A stretch of DNA of 57,554 nt from CAVVAY01 sp963746465 (GTDB taxonomy: Bacteria > Actinomycetota > Actinomycetes > JACCUZ01), in contig CAVVAY010000010.1 in the NCBI GenBank assembly GCA_963746465.1, positions 1 to 57,554 of the forward strand. Reading direction: 5' to 3'. The translations under genes were made by a program, and so were the position numbers. Shown here piece after piece: positions 8,942-16,128 of the stretch (its first letter is position 1; the number at the start of each line of letters is the position of its first letter). Under the pieces are notes generated by a model. It did no database searches, was not told where the DNA came from, and saw nothing but the letters and a program-made list of their open reading frames with translations.

Positions 8942-9952
8942 ATGCCGATCCGCCGCCGACCGGCCCGACCACTGCCGGACAGCGTCCCGGTGACGTTGGG
9001 CGTCGCCGCCGTCGCCCGCCGGCTCGGTGTGGCGACCGGCACGCTGCGGACCTGGGACCGGCGCTACGGGCTTGGGCCCAGCGTGCACGAGGCCGGCACC
9101 CGGCGGCGCTACACCGCGGCCGACCTGGCACGGCTCACCCTGATGCGGCGGCTGATGCTGGAGGGCGTCGCGACCGCCGAAGCCGCCCGGACGGCGACCG
9201 AGACCGGCGCTGACGACCTGCCCGGGGCCGAGGACCCTCTGCCCGGCCCGCCGCCGGGGGCTGTCGCCCGCGGGCGGCGCGGCACCCACTCGGGCGGCGG
9301 TCGGGTGGTCGCGACCCGTGACGCCGGCCCGGCGGCCCGCGGCCTGGCCCGGGCGGCCATGGGGCTGGACAGCGACGCGTGCACCGCGTTGCTGCGCGCC
9401 AGCCTGAGCAGGTCCGGCGTCGTCCCCACCTGGAACGACCTGCTGCTCCCGGTCCTGGCCGGCGTCGGCGACCGCTGGCGCAGCACCGGGTCGGGGGTGG
9501 AGGTCGAGCACCTGCTCAGCGAGTGCGCCGAGGCCGCCCTGCGCTCCGTGCCGACGCCTGCCGGCCGGGCCCGCAACACCCGGCCCGTGCTGCTCGCGGC
9601 CCTCGAGCCCGAGGACCACCGGCTGCCGCTGGTGGCGCTCGCGGCGGCGCTGACCGAGCGCCGGGTGGCGACCCGGCCGCTGGGCACCCGGCTGCCTGCC
9701 CGGGCCCTGGTCGACGCCGTGAGCCGGACCGGCGCGCTGGTCGTCTTCCTCTGGGCCCAGGGGGCAGCCGGCCCGGCCCGGCTGCCCGAGGGCGACGCGC
9801 TGGTCGCAATCCGGCCGCGGCCTGCTGTGCTGCTGGGCGGACCCGGCTGGGACGGTGAGGGCGACCGGGCCGGGGTGACCCGGGTCAGCGACCTCGGCTC
9901 GGCGGTCGCCGCCGTCCTGGCGGTCGTCTCCGGCGGTGTGCCCGCACGGTAA
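8942..9952 (+). CDS. MerR-family regulator with degenerate B12-binding-like C-terminal half
   Basis: 336 residues. A MerR winged helix occupies about residues 18-90 (LGVAAVARRLGVATGTLRTWDRRYGLGP, then RRRYTAADLARL). The C-terminal half resembles the CarH/LitR cobalamin module: the helical-bundle motif W-x9-EH is present (W179, E189-H190), but the cobalamin histidine motif ExHxxG reads E224-D-H226-R-L-P229, with proline in place of glycine. Cobalamin binding is therefore doubtful; the domain may serve only for dimerisation. Targets are unknown. It lies between groEL1 and bldM, where a WhiB-type gene sits in Streptomyces and Mycobacterium. Confidence 0.75.
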   Translation: MPIRRRPARPLPDSVPVTLGVAAVARRLGVATGTLRTWDRRYGLGPSVHEAGTRRRYTAADLARLTLMRRLMLEGVATAEAARTATETGADDLPGAEDPLPGPPPGAVARGRRGTHSGGGRVVATRDAGPAARGLARAAMGLDSDACTALLRASLSRSGVVPTWNDLLLPVLAGVGDRWRSTGSGVEVEHLLSECAEAALRSVPTPAGRARNTRPVLLAALEPEDHRLPLVALAAALTERRVATRPLGTRLPARALVDAVSRTGALVVFLWAQGAAGPARLPEGDALVAIRPRPAVLLGGPGWDGEGDRAGVTRVSDLGSAVAAVLAVVSGGVPAR

Positions 9953-9992
9953 CCTCGCGCCCGACGTACCGGGCGAGGATCAGGGGGCAGGC

Positions 9993-10895
9993 GTGGCCGA
10001 CGACCTCGCGGGGCTGCTGGCCGAGGGGGAGCGGGCGGCCTTCCACGGCCGCCCGTCGGCCGGTGTCGCCCCGCTGCGCCGGGCCGTCGAGCTCGCGACC
10101 GAGGGTGACCTGAGCGCCGAGGCGGCCGCGGCCGGCTGGTTGCTCGGTGTCTGCCTCGCGTCCGCCGGGAGGTACGGCGGCGCGCTGGAGGTGCTCGACC
10201 CGCTGGTCGCCGGCGACCGGTCGGCCGAGAGCCGGCTCCTGTCGGCCCTCGCCAGTGCCACCGTGGCCAGCGTGCACCGCCAGCTCGGCCGGCACGCGGT
10301 GGCCCAGGGCTACGACGAGCGTGCCCTCGAGGGCTCCGAGGGGGCCGGCGAGGCCGGCTTCGACGCCCTGCTCGGGCTGTCCGCCGACGCGGTCGGCCTC
10401 GGTGACCGCGGCACCGCCGCCGCCCGGCTGGCCGAGGCGACCGCGCTGGCCGACGGCCGGGTCGACTGGTGGCGCCAGCGGGTCCGGCTGGGCTGGGTGC
10501 GGGCGGAGGTGGCCCTGCTCGAGGAACGCAGCGAGGACGCCGTGCAGGCTGCCTCGGAGGCGGTGGACCTCGCCGAGCACTCCGGGGCGCCGCGGCACGT
10601 GGCGAAGGGCCTGCTCTTCCTCGGGGTCGCCCAGCTCGAGGCCGGCCGCACCGCCGAGGCCGGCAGTGTCCTGCGGCGCGCGGGGCTGCTGGCCGAGAGC
10701 CTGGGCACCCTGCCCCTGCAGTGGCCGGTCCGGGCCGTCCTGGGGGCTCTGCTGGCTGCCGACGCGCCGGAGGAGAGCGCCAAGGCCCTCGACTCGGCCC
10801 GGCGCGCGGTGAGCGCGATCGCCGACGACCTGCCGGAGGAGCTGCGGGCCGAGTGGCTCGCCCGGCCCGACGTCGAGGCCCTGCTCGAGGCCTGA
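9993..10895 (+). CDS. Helical repeat (TPR-like) protein, function unknown
   Basis: 300 residues, almost entirely alanine- and leucine-rich helices that read like tetratricopeptide repeats (for example SAVAGWLLGVCLASAGRYGGA-type pairs and AKGLLFLGVAQLEAGRTAEA). There is no signal peptide, membrane segment or catalytic motif. GTG 9993 is preceded by AGGGGG at a good distance; the frame upstream overlaps the MerR gene. It could be a scaffold, or the repeat domain of a regulator that lost its DNA-binding part. Between the MerR gene and bldM it may belong to the same regulatory block. Confidence 0.6.
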   Translation: MADDLAGLLAEGERAAFHGRPSAGVAPLRRAVELATEGDLSAEAAAAGWLLGVCLASAGRYGGALEVLDPLVAGDRSAESRLLSALASATVASVHRQLGRHAVAQGYDERALEGSEGAGEAGFDALLGLSADAVGLGDRGTAAARLAEATALADGRVDWWRQRVRLGWVRAEVALLEERSEDAVQAASEAVDLAEHSGAPRHVAKGLLFLGVAQLEAGRTAEAGSVLRRAGLLAESLGTLPLQWPVRAVLGALLAADAPEESAKALDSARRAVSAIADDLPEELRAEWLARPDVEALLEA

Positions 10896-10995
10896 GCGCG
10901 AATCTCGGCGCCTGGGGGTCAGGCCGGGCGGCACACCTGCCGATGAGAACGGGGTGCGCCGGGACCGACCCGGCCGCAGGAGGTGACCCACGCCC

Positions 10996-11601
10996 ATGAC
11001 CACCGTCCTCGTCTGCGACGACTCGCCGCTGGCCCGGGAGGCCCTGCGGCGTGCCGTCGCCACGGTTGCTGGGGTGGAGCGGGTGGTCGTCGCCGGCTCG
11101 GGGGAGGAGTGCCTGGTGCGGTTCAGCGCCGAGCGGCCCGACCTGGTCCTCGTCGACGTCCGGATGCCGGGCATCGGTGGCGTCGAGGCAGCTCGGCGAA
11201 TCCTCGGCGCGGCGCCCCGTACTGCCGTCATCATGATGACGATGGCCGAGGACGTCGACGGCGTCGCCCGCGCCGTCAGCTCGGGGGCACGGGGGTATCT
11301 CGTCAAGGACGCGTCCCGGGAGGAGCTGACCGCCATGGTCACCCAGGCCCTCGCCGACGTCGCTTCCCGGCACCTGCCGCGGCCCCGCCCGGACGCGGAG
11401 AGCCTGCCGCCGCTGACCGAGCGGGAGCTGCAGGTGCTGCGCGGCATGGGCCGTGGGCGCAGCAACTCCGAGATCGGTCGCGAGCTCTACCTGTCCGAGG
11501 ACACCGTGAAGACCCATGCGCGCCGGCTGTTCCGCAAGCTCGGCGCGGCGGACCGGGCCCAGGCCGTGGCCATGGGGTTCCGCTGGGGACTGGTGCGGTG
11601 A
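10996..11601 (+). CDS. bldM: BldM-like orphan response regulator (NarL/FixJ family)
   Basis: 201 residues: receiver domain (about 1-120) and LuxR-type helix-turn-helix (about 135-200). The start VLVCDDSPLAREALRRAVATV and the end SEDTVKTHARRLFRKLGAADRAQAVAMGFRWGLVR match, as remembered, Streptomyces BldM, a regulator of development that works as a homodimer or with WhiI. The phosphoacceptor-position aspartate is D54 (LVDVRMPG); BldM family members are often not phosphorylated in the usual way. No histidine kinase gene adjoins it. AGGAGG lies 12 bases before the ATG. The sigma gene follows, as in Streptomyces. Confidence 0.88.
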   Translation: MTTVLVCDDSPLAREALRRAVATVAGVERVVVAGSGEECLVRFSAERPDLVLVDVRMPGIGGVEAARRILGAAPRTAVIMMTMAEDVDGVARAVSSGARGYLVKDASREELTAMVTQALADVASRHLPRPRPDAESLPPLTERELQVLRGMGRGRSNSEIGRELYLSEDTVKTHARRLFRKLGAADRAQAVAMGFRWGLVR

Positions 11602-11671
11602 CCGGGTGACCGTAACGTCGGGGCCGCCGGAAGCGATCTCCAGACGCACGGAGGTCGAGGACCGGGTCGAC

Positions 11672-12220
11672 ATGGGTGGCCTGGCTGCTCGGGCCGTCGC
11701 GGGTGACACCGCGGCGCGGGACACGCTGCTCGGACAGGTCCGAGTGGTCGTCCACCGGTACTGCCGTGCACGACTGGGGCGGCTGCCCGGGAGCGAGCAC
11801 GCCGCCGACGACGTAGCCCAGGAGGTCTGTCTCGCCGTGCTGTCCGCCCTGCCGCGATACCGAGACGAGGGACGCCCGTTCGAGGCGTTCGTCTTCGGCA
11901 TCGCCGCGCACAAGGTCGTCGACGCCCAGCGGGCCGCCGTCCGGGCCGCCGTGCCGACCGAGGACCTCCCGGAGAGCGCCGACACCGGCCTCGGTCCGGA
12001 GGACCACGCGGTGCGCAGCAGCGAGGCCGAAACCGCGCGCCGGCTGCTCGACCTCCTCCCGCCGCACCAGCGCGAGCTGCTCATGCTCCGGGTGGTCGTC
12101 GGGCTCTCCGCCGAGGAGACCGGTGCCGCGCTCGGCATGACCCCCGGTGCCGTCCGGGTCGCCCAGCACCGGGCGCTGTCCCGCCTGCGCACCCTCGCCG
12201 CCGCGGAGGTGGCCTCATGA
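11672..12220 (+). CDS. sigD: ECF sigma factor of the SigD/ShbA type
   Basis: About 182 residues. Region 2 reads YCRARLGRLPGSEHAADDVAQEVCLAVLSALPRYRDEGRPFEAFVFGIAAHKVVD, and region 4 reads LLPPHQRELLMLRVVVGLSAEETGAALGMTPGAVRVAQHRALSRL. Both are very close to mycobacterial SigD and Streptomyces ShbA, which direct genes for growth and for the principal sigma factor. ATG 11672 has a GAGG-rich stretch upstream; GTG 11606 in frame is an alternative that would add 22 residues. The stop overlaps the anti-sigma gene (ATGATC), so the pair is coupled. Gene order bldM-sigma-anti-sigma-guaB supports the call. Confidence 0.88.
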   Translation: MGGLAARAVAGDTAARDTLLGQVRVVVHRYCRARLGRLPGSEHAADDVAQEVCLAVLSALPRYRDEGRPFEAFVFGIAAHKVVDAQRAAVRAAVPTEDLPESADTGLGPEDHAVRSSEAETARRLLDLLPPHQRELLMLRVVVGLSAEETGAALGMTPGAVRVAQHRALSRLRTLAAAEVAS

Positions 12221-13329
12221 TCACCCAGGGAGACGGCAACGTAGACCTCGCCGCGGTCGCCGCCGACGACGCGCTGCTCGACCTGCTCGGGGCGCGTGCC
12301 GAGGTGCCTGCGGACGACACGATCGCCGGCCTGCTGGCCGCGTTCGCCGACGAGGTCGACGACGGCCTGGCGGCACTGCTGGCGTCGGCCGAGGCCGCCG
12401 ATGGCACGGTCGGGTCGCCGCTCACCGCCGTACCTGCCGTCTCGGTCGTTCCCGACCTGCCGGAGCCCTCGGCCGCGCGCAGCCACGGGCTGCGGGCCAC
12501 CACCATCGCTCTGGTCGTCGGCGCGACCCTGTCGGTCAGCGGGGTTGCGGCTGCCGTCACCGGCGACCCGTTCTCGCCCTACCGCGGCATCGTCTCGGCG
12601 GTCACCGGCGGCGACGACGAGTCAGCTGCCCACGCCGCCCGGATGGCGTGGCTGCAGCGGCAGCTGACCGGCACCCGCGCCAAGGTGGCGCACGGCGACC
12701 TCACGGGAGCCGCCACCGACCTGACCCGGCTGAGGGACCGGCTCGAGGCGACCGACGGCCTCAGCCACGGCCGGCGGACCGCCCTCGAAGCGCGCATCAC
12801 TGCGCTGGAGGCGGCCCTGGCCCGCGCCCAGGACCGTGCCGAGGCCGGCACCACCAACGGCGAGTCCAAGGAGCACGGGAACACCGGCAGCGGACCGGCT
12901 GTGACGCCAGGCCCGAACAGCACGAAGACGACCCAGCCGCAGAGCACCAAGACGCCGGAACCCCAGAACACCAAGGTGCACCAGCCCCAGAACACCAAGG
13001 CGCACCAGCCGCAGAACACCAAGACGCCGGACCCGCAGAGCACCCGGGTGCACCAGCCGCAGAACACGAAGAAGGCGACGCCCGATGCCACCGAGGTGCC
13101 CGCCCCGGTGAGCAGCCCGGTGCCGGAGCCGGAGGCCACCAAGAAGGCCACGCCGCGCAACACGAAGAACCCGACGCCGCAGAGCACCAGGAAGGCCGAG
13201 TCGCAGCCCGGCTCGACCGCGGCAGCGACCGGCACCGACGAGCCCGCCACCGGACCAGCGCCGGCAACGGCAACGGCAACACGTCGCACTGACGCCGTGG
13301 CGGCCGGGCGGCACGGCGCCCGCCGGTAG
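12217..13329 (+). CDS. rsdA: RsdA-type anti-sigma-D factor with extracellular octapeptide repeats
   Basis: A 370-residue single-pass membrane protein. The cytoplasmic N-terminus (VDLAAVAADDALLDLLG) is the acidic sigma-D-binding segment of RsdA. One membrane helix spans about residues 94-114. Outside the cell come a helical, coiled-coil-like part (about 135-210) and then twelve in-register 8-residue repeats, P-Q-[NS]-T-[KR]-x-x-x, from 233 to 328. The repeats probably form an extended wall-spanning stalk. Release of the sigma factor by regulated proteolysis is known for the family. It overlaps sigD by 4 bases, and guaB follows at once. Confidence 0.85.
   Translation: MITQGDGNVDLAAVAADDALLDLLGARAEVPADDTIAGLLAAFADEVDDGLAALLASAEAADGTVGSPLTAVPAVSVVPDLPEPSAARSHGLRATTIALVVGATLSVSGVAAAVTGDPFSPYRGIVSAVTGGDDESAAHAARMAWLQRQLTGTRAKVAHGDLTGAATDLTRLRDRLEATDGLSHGRRTALEARITALEAALARAQDRAEAGTTNGESKEHGNTGSGPAVTPGPNSTKTTQPQSTKTPEPQNTKVHQPQNTKAHQPQNTKTPDPQSTRVHQPQNTKKATPDATEVPAPVSSPVPEPEATKKATPRNTKNPTPQSTRKAESQPGSTAAATGTDEPATGPAPATATATRRTDAVAAGRHGARR
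12913..13200 (+). repeat. 24-bp coding tandem repeat (12 units) in rsdA
   Basis: Twelve contiguous units of 24 bases encode P-Q-[NS]-T-[KR] plus three variable residues, in unbroken register from residue 233 to 328. Units 3 to 7 are the most alike; the last five have diverged. The number of units probably varies between strains. Confidence 0.85.
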
Positions 13330-13332
13330 CAT
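13327..13332 (+). promoter_or_regulatory. -10 hexamer TAGCAT for a leaderless guaB transcript
   Basis: TAGCAT spans the rsdA stop codon and ends 7 bases before GTG 13340. It overlaps the in-frame ATG at 13331, which is why that ATG is rejected as the guaB start. Confidence 0.45.
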
Positions 13333-13339
13333 GGGCCGG

Positions 13340-14851
13340 GTGACGGCGATGGGCTCCTCCGAGGACCTGGCCCCGCTGGGCCTCACCTTCGACGACGTGC
13401 TCCTGCTGCCGGACGAGACCGACGTCATCCCGTCCGAGGTCGACACGACGTCCCGGCTGACCCGCGAGATCACCGTGTCCGTGCCCCTGGTCTCGGCGGC
13501 GATGGACACCGTGACCGAGGCGCGGATGGCGATCGCGATGGCACGCGAGGGCGGCATCGGCGTCCTGCACCGCAACCTCTCGATCGACGACCAGGCGCAC
13601 CAGGTCGACCTCGTCAAGCGCTCCGAGTCGGGGATGGTGAGCGACCCCGTCACGGTCGGGCCGGACGCCACCCTGGCCGAGCTGGACGCGCTCTGCGGCA
13701 CCTACCGGGTCTCCGGCCTGCCGGTCGTCGACGCCCACCGCCGGCTGCTCGGCATCATCACCAACCGCGACCTGCTGTTCGTGCCCGCCGAGGAGTTCGA
13801 CTCGCGCACGGTCCGCGAGCTGATGACGCCGATGCCGCTGGTCACCGCACCGGTCGGCATCTCGAGCGCGGACGCGGCGGCCCTGCTCGCCAAGCACAAG
13901 ATCGAGAAGCTGCCACTGGTCGACGGCGCCGGCCGGCTGGCCGGGCTGATCACGGTCAAGGACTTCGTGAAGACCGAGAAGTACCCGCAGGCCACCAAGG
14001 ACGCCGAGAGCCGGCTGCGCGTCGCCGCGGCGATCGGCTTCTTCGGCGACTCCTGGCAGCGGGCCACTGCGCTGGTCGACGCCGGCGTCGACGTCCTGGT
14101 GCCCGACACCGCCAACGGCCAGGCCCGGCTCATGCTCGAGATGGTGCGCCGGCTGAAGTCCGACCCGGCCACCCGGCACGTGCAGGTGCTGGCCGGCAAC
14201 GTCGCGACCCGGGCCGGTGCCCAGGCGCTGCTCGACGCCGGCGTCGACGGCGTGAAGTGTGGGGTAGGTCCGGGCAGCATCTGCACCACCCGGGTCGTCG
14301 CCGGGGTCGGCGTACCGCAGATCACCGCGATCCACGAGGTCGCCAAGGCCTGCAAGCCGGCCGGGGTGCCTGTCGTCGGCGACGGGGGGCTGCAGTACTC
14401 CGGCGACATCGCGAAGGCGATGGTCGCCGGCGCCGACACCGTGATGCTCGGCTCGCTGCTCGCCGGCTGCGACGAGAGCCCAGGCGAGCTGGTGTTCGTC
14501 AACGGCAAGCAGTTCAAGCGCTACCGGGGCATGGGGTCGCTGGGCGCGATGGCATCGCGCGGCAAGGTGTCCTACTCCAAGGACCGCTACTTCCAGGCCG
14601 ACGTCGGGTCGGACGACAAGATCGTGCCCGAGGGCATCGAGGGCCAGGTGCCCTACCGCGGGCCACTGCGGGCGGTCGCCCACCAGCTGATCGGCGGCCT
14701 CGCCCAGTCGATGTTCTACGTGGGTGCCCACACCATCCCCGAGCTCCAGCAGCGCGGCCGCTTCGTCCGGATCACCTCGGCCGGGCTCAAGGAGAGCCAC
14801 CCGCACGACATCCAGATGACCGTCGAGGCCCCCAACTACCACTCCCGCTGA
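13340..14851 (+). CDS. guaB: Inosine-5'-monophosphate dehydrogenase GuaB
   Basis: Oxidises IMP to XMP with NAD+, the first committed step of GMP synthesis. About 503 residues: a (beta/alpha)8 barrel interrupted by two CBS domains (about residues 95-210; MVSDPVTVGPDATL and LMTPMPLVTAPVGI). The catalytic cysteine is in GVGPGSICTTR, and the mobile flap contains YRGMGSLGAM. GTG 13340 is chosen because the ATG three codons earlier lies in the probable -10 box. guaB3 follows after 16 bases and guaA lies 12 kb downstream, so the guanylate branch is clustered here. Confidence 0.97.
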   Translation: MTAMGSSEDLAPLGLTFDDVLLLPDETDVIPSEVDTTSRLTREITVSVPLVSAAMDTVTEARMAIAMAREGGIGVLHRNLSIDDQAHQVDLVKRSESGMVSDPVTVGPDATLAELDALCGTYRVSGLPVVDAHRRLLGIITNRDLLFVPAEEFDSRTVRELMTPMPLVTAPVGISSADAAALLAKHKIEKLPLVDGAGRLAGLITVKDFVKTEKYPQATKDAESRLRVAAAIGFFGDSWQRATALVDAGVDVLVPDTANGQARLMLEMVRRLKSDPATRHVQVLAGNVATRAGAQALLDAGVDGVKCGVGPGSICTTRVVAGVGVPQITAIHEVAKACKPAGVPVVGDGGLQYSGDIAKAMVAGADTVMLGSLLAGCDESPGELVFVNGKQFKRYRGMGSLGAMASRGKVSYSKDRYFQADVGSDDKIVPEGIEGQVPYRGPLRAVAHQLIGGLAQSMFYVGAHTIPELQQRGRFVRITSAGLKESHPHDIQMTVEAPNYHSR

Positions 14852-14867
14852 GGAGCGAGCAGCACAC

Positions 14868-15977
14868 GTGACCGAGATCGAGATCGGCAAGGGCAAGCGC
14901 GGCCGGACGGCCTACTCCTTCGACGACATCGCGATCGTCCCGAGCCGGCGCACCCGCGACCCCGAGGAGGTCTCGGTCGCCTGGCAGATCGACGCCTACC
15001 GGTTCGAGATCCCGGTGCTGGCCGCGCCGATGGACTCGGTCGTCTCGCCGGCGACCGCCATCGCGATCGGACACCTCGGCGGCCTGGGCGTGCTCAACCT
15101 CGAGGGTCTGTGGACCCGCTACGAGGACCCGGAGCCGCTGCTCGCCGAGATCGCCGGCCTGGACGACGCCGAGGTCACCCGGCGGATGCAGGAGGTCTAC
15201 GAGGCGCCGATCCAGCCGGACCTGGTGACGGCCCGGATCGCCGAGGTCCGCGCGGCCGGCGTGACGGTGGCGGCGGCACTCTCCCCGCAGCGCACCGCGC
15301 AGCTGTGGAAGACCGTGGTCGACGCAGGCGTGGACCTGTTCGTCATCCGCGGTACGACGGTCAGCGCCGAGCACGTGTCCGGCCGGGCCGAGCCGCTGAA
15401 CCTCAAGCAGTTCATCTACGAGCTGGACGTGCCGGTCGTCGTCGGCGGCTGCGCCACCTACCAGGCCGCGCTGCACCTGATGCGCACCGGCGCGGCCGGC
15501 GTCCTGGTCGGGTTCGGCGGCGGTGCGTCGCACACCACCCGGTCGGTGCTCGGGGTGTCGGTGCCGATGGCGTCCGCGGTGGCCGACGTGCACGCCGCTC
15601 GGCGGGACTACCTCGACGAGTCCGGCGGTCGCTACGTGCACGTCATCGCCGACGGCGGCGTGGGTGTCTCCGGCGACATCTCCAAGGCGATCGCCTGCGG
15701 GGCCGACGCCGTGATGGTCGGCTCCCCGCTGGCCCGCGCCACCGAGGCGCCCGGCCGCGGCTTCCACTGGGGCTCGGAGGCCCACCACGGCGAGCTGCCA
15801 CGCGGGGAGCGGGTCCGGGTCGGCACCATCGGCTCGCTCGAGGAGATCCTCTGCGGGCCGAGCCGGGTCTCGGACGGGTCGATGAACATGATCGGGGCCC
15901 TGCGCCGGGCGATGGCGACCACCGGCTACTCCGACCTCAAGGAGTTCCAGCGGGTCGAGGTCACCGTCGGCCACTGA
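14868..15977 (+). CDS. guaB3: GuaB3-family IMP dehydrogenase-related protein
   Basis: 369 residues, an IMPDH-like barrel without CBS domains, starting MTEIEIGKGKRGRTAYSFDD, typical of the actinobacterial GuaB3 family. The loop that holds the catalytic cysteine in GuaB (GSICTT) reads GGASHTT here, so canonical IMPDH chemistry is unlikely. The nucleotide-binding IADGGVGVSGDISKAIACGADAVMVG region is kept. The actual reaction of the family is unsettled, and a related oxidoreductase or regulatory role is possible. It lies 16 bases after guaB and was almost certainly co-transcribed. Confidence 0.9.
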   Translation: MTEIEIGKGKRGRTAYSFDDIAIVPSRRTRDPEEVSVAWQIDAYRFEIPVLAAPMDSVVSPATAIAIGHLGGLGVLNLEGLWTRYEDPEPLLAEIAGLDDAEVTRRMQEVYEAPIQPDLVTARIAEVRAAGVTVAAALSPQRTAQLWKTVVDAGVDLFVIRGTTVSAEHVSGRAEPLNLKQFIYELDVPVVVGGCATYQAALHLMRTGAAGVLVGFGGGASHTTRSVLGVSVPMASAVADVHAARRDYLDESGGRYVHVIADGGVGVSGDISKAIACGADAVMVGSPLARATEAPGRGFHWGSEAHHGELPRGERVRVGTIGSLEEILCGPSRVSDGSMNMIGALRRAMATTGYSDLKEFQRVEVTVGH

Positions 15978-16017
15978 CCGCCGCCACGCCCGGCTCGTCA
16001 TGACTTGTCCGGACTCG

Positions 16018-16056
16018 GGTCAAGAGTCCGTCATGTTCTGTTCGCGGCTCTTGACC
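16018..16056. repeat. Inverted repeat upstream of the metalloprotease gene
   Basis: GGTCAAGAG (16018-16026) and CTCTTGACC (16048-16056) are perfect 9-base arms, 21 bases apart, in the 151-base gap between guaB3 and the M4 protease gene. This could be a regulator binding site for the protease or a terminator for guaB3. Only the symmetry is seen. Confidence 0.5.
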
Positions 16057-16128
16057 GTGTGACCTGCGCCACACCACGCTCCTCGGCGGCCCACCGCAGG
16101 GCCGCACGACCACTCCTCGAGGAGCTCG

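Noticed and set aside
8942..9952. Light-sensing CarH-type B12 repressor
   Set aside because: The cobalamin histidine motif is altered (EDHRLP), so B12 binding cannot be claimed.
9109..12486. Very long open frame on the minus strand opposite the MerR, bldM and sigD genes
   Set aside because: Arg/Pro/Ala-rich translation with no recognisable domain; it is the antisense shadow of well-supported genes in GC-rich DNA.
12913..13200. CRISPR array
   Set aside because: The 24-base units are contiguous without spacers and in coding register within rsdA.
13331..13339. ATG 13,331 as guaB start
   Set aside because: It overlaps a probable -10 hexamer (TAGCAT), so the transcript most likely begins at or near GTG 13,340.
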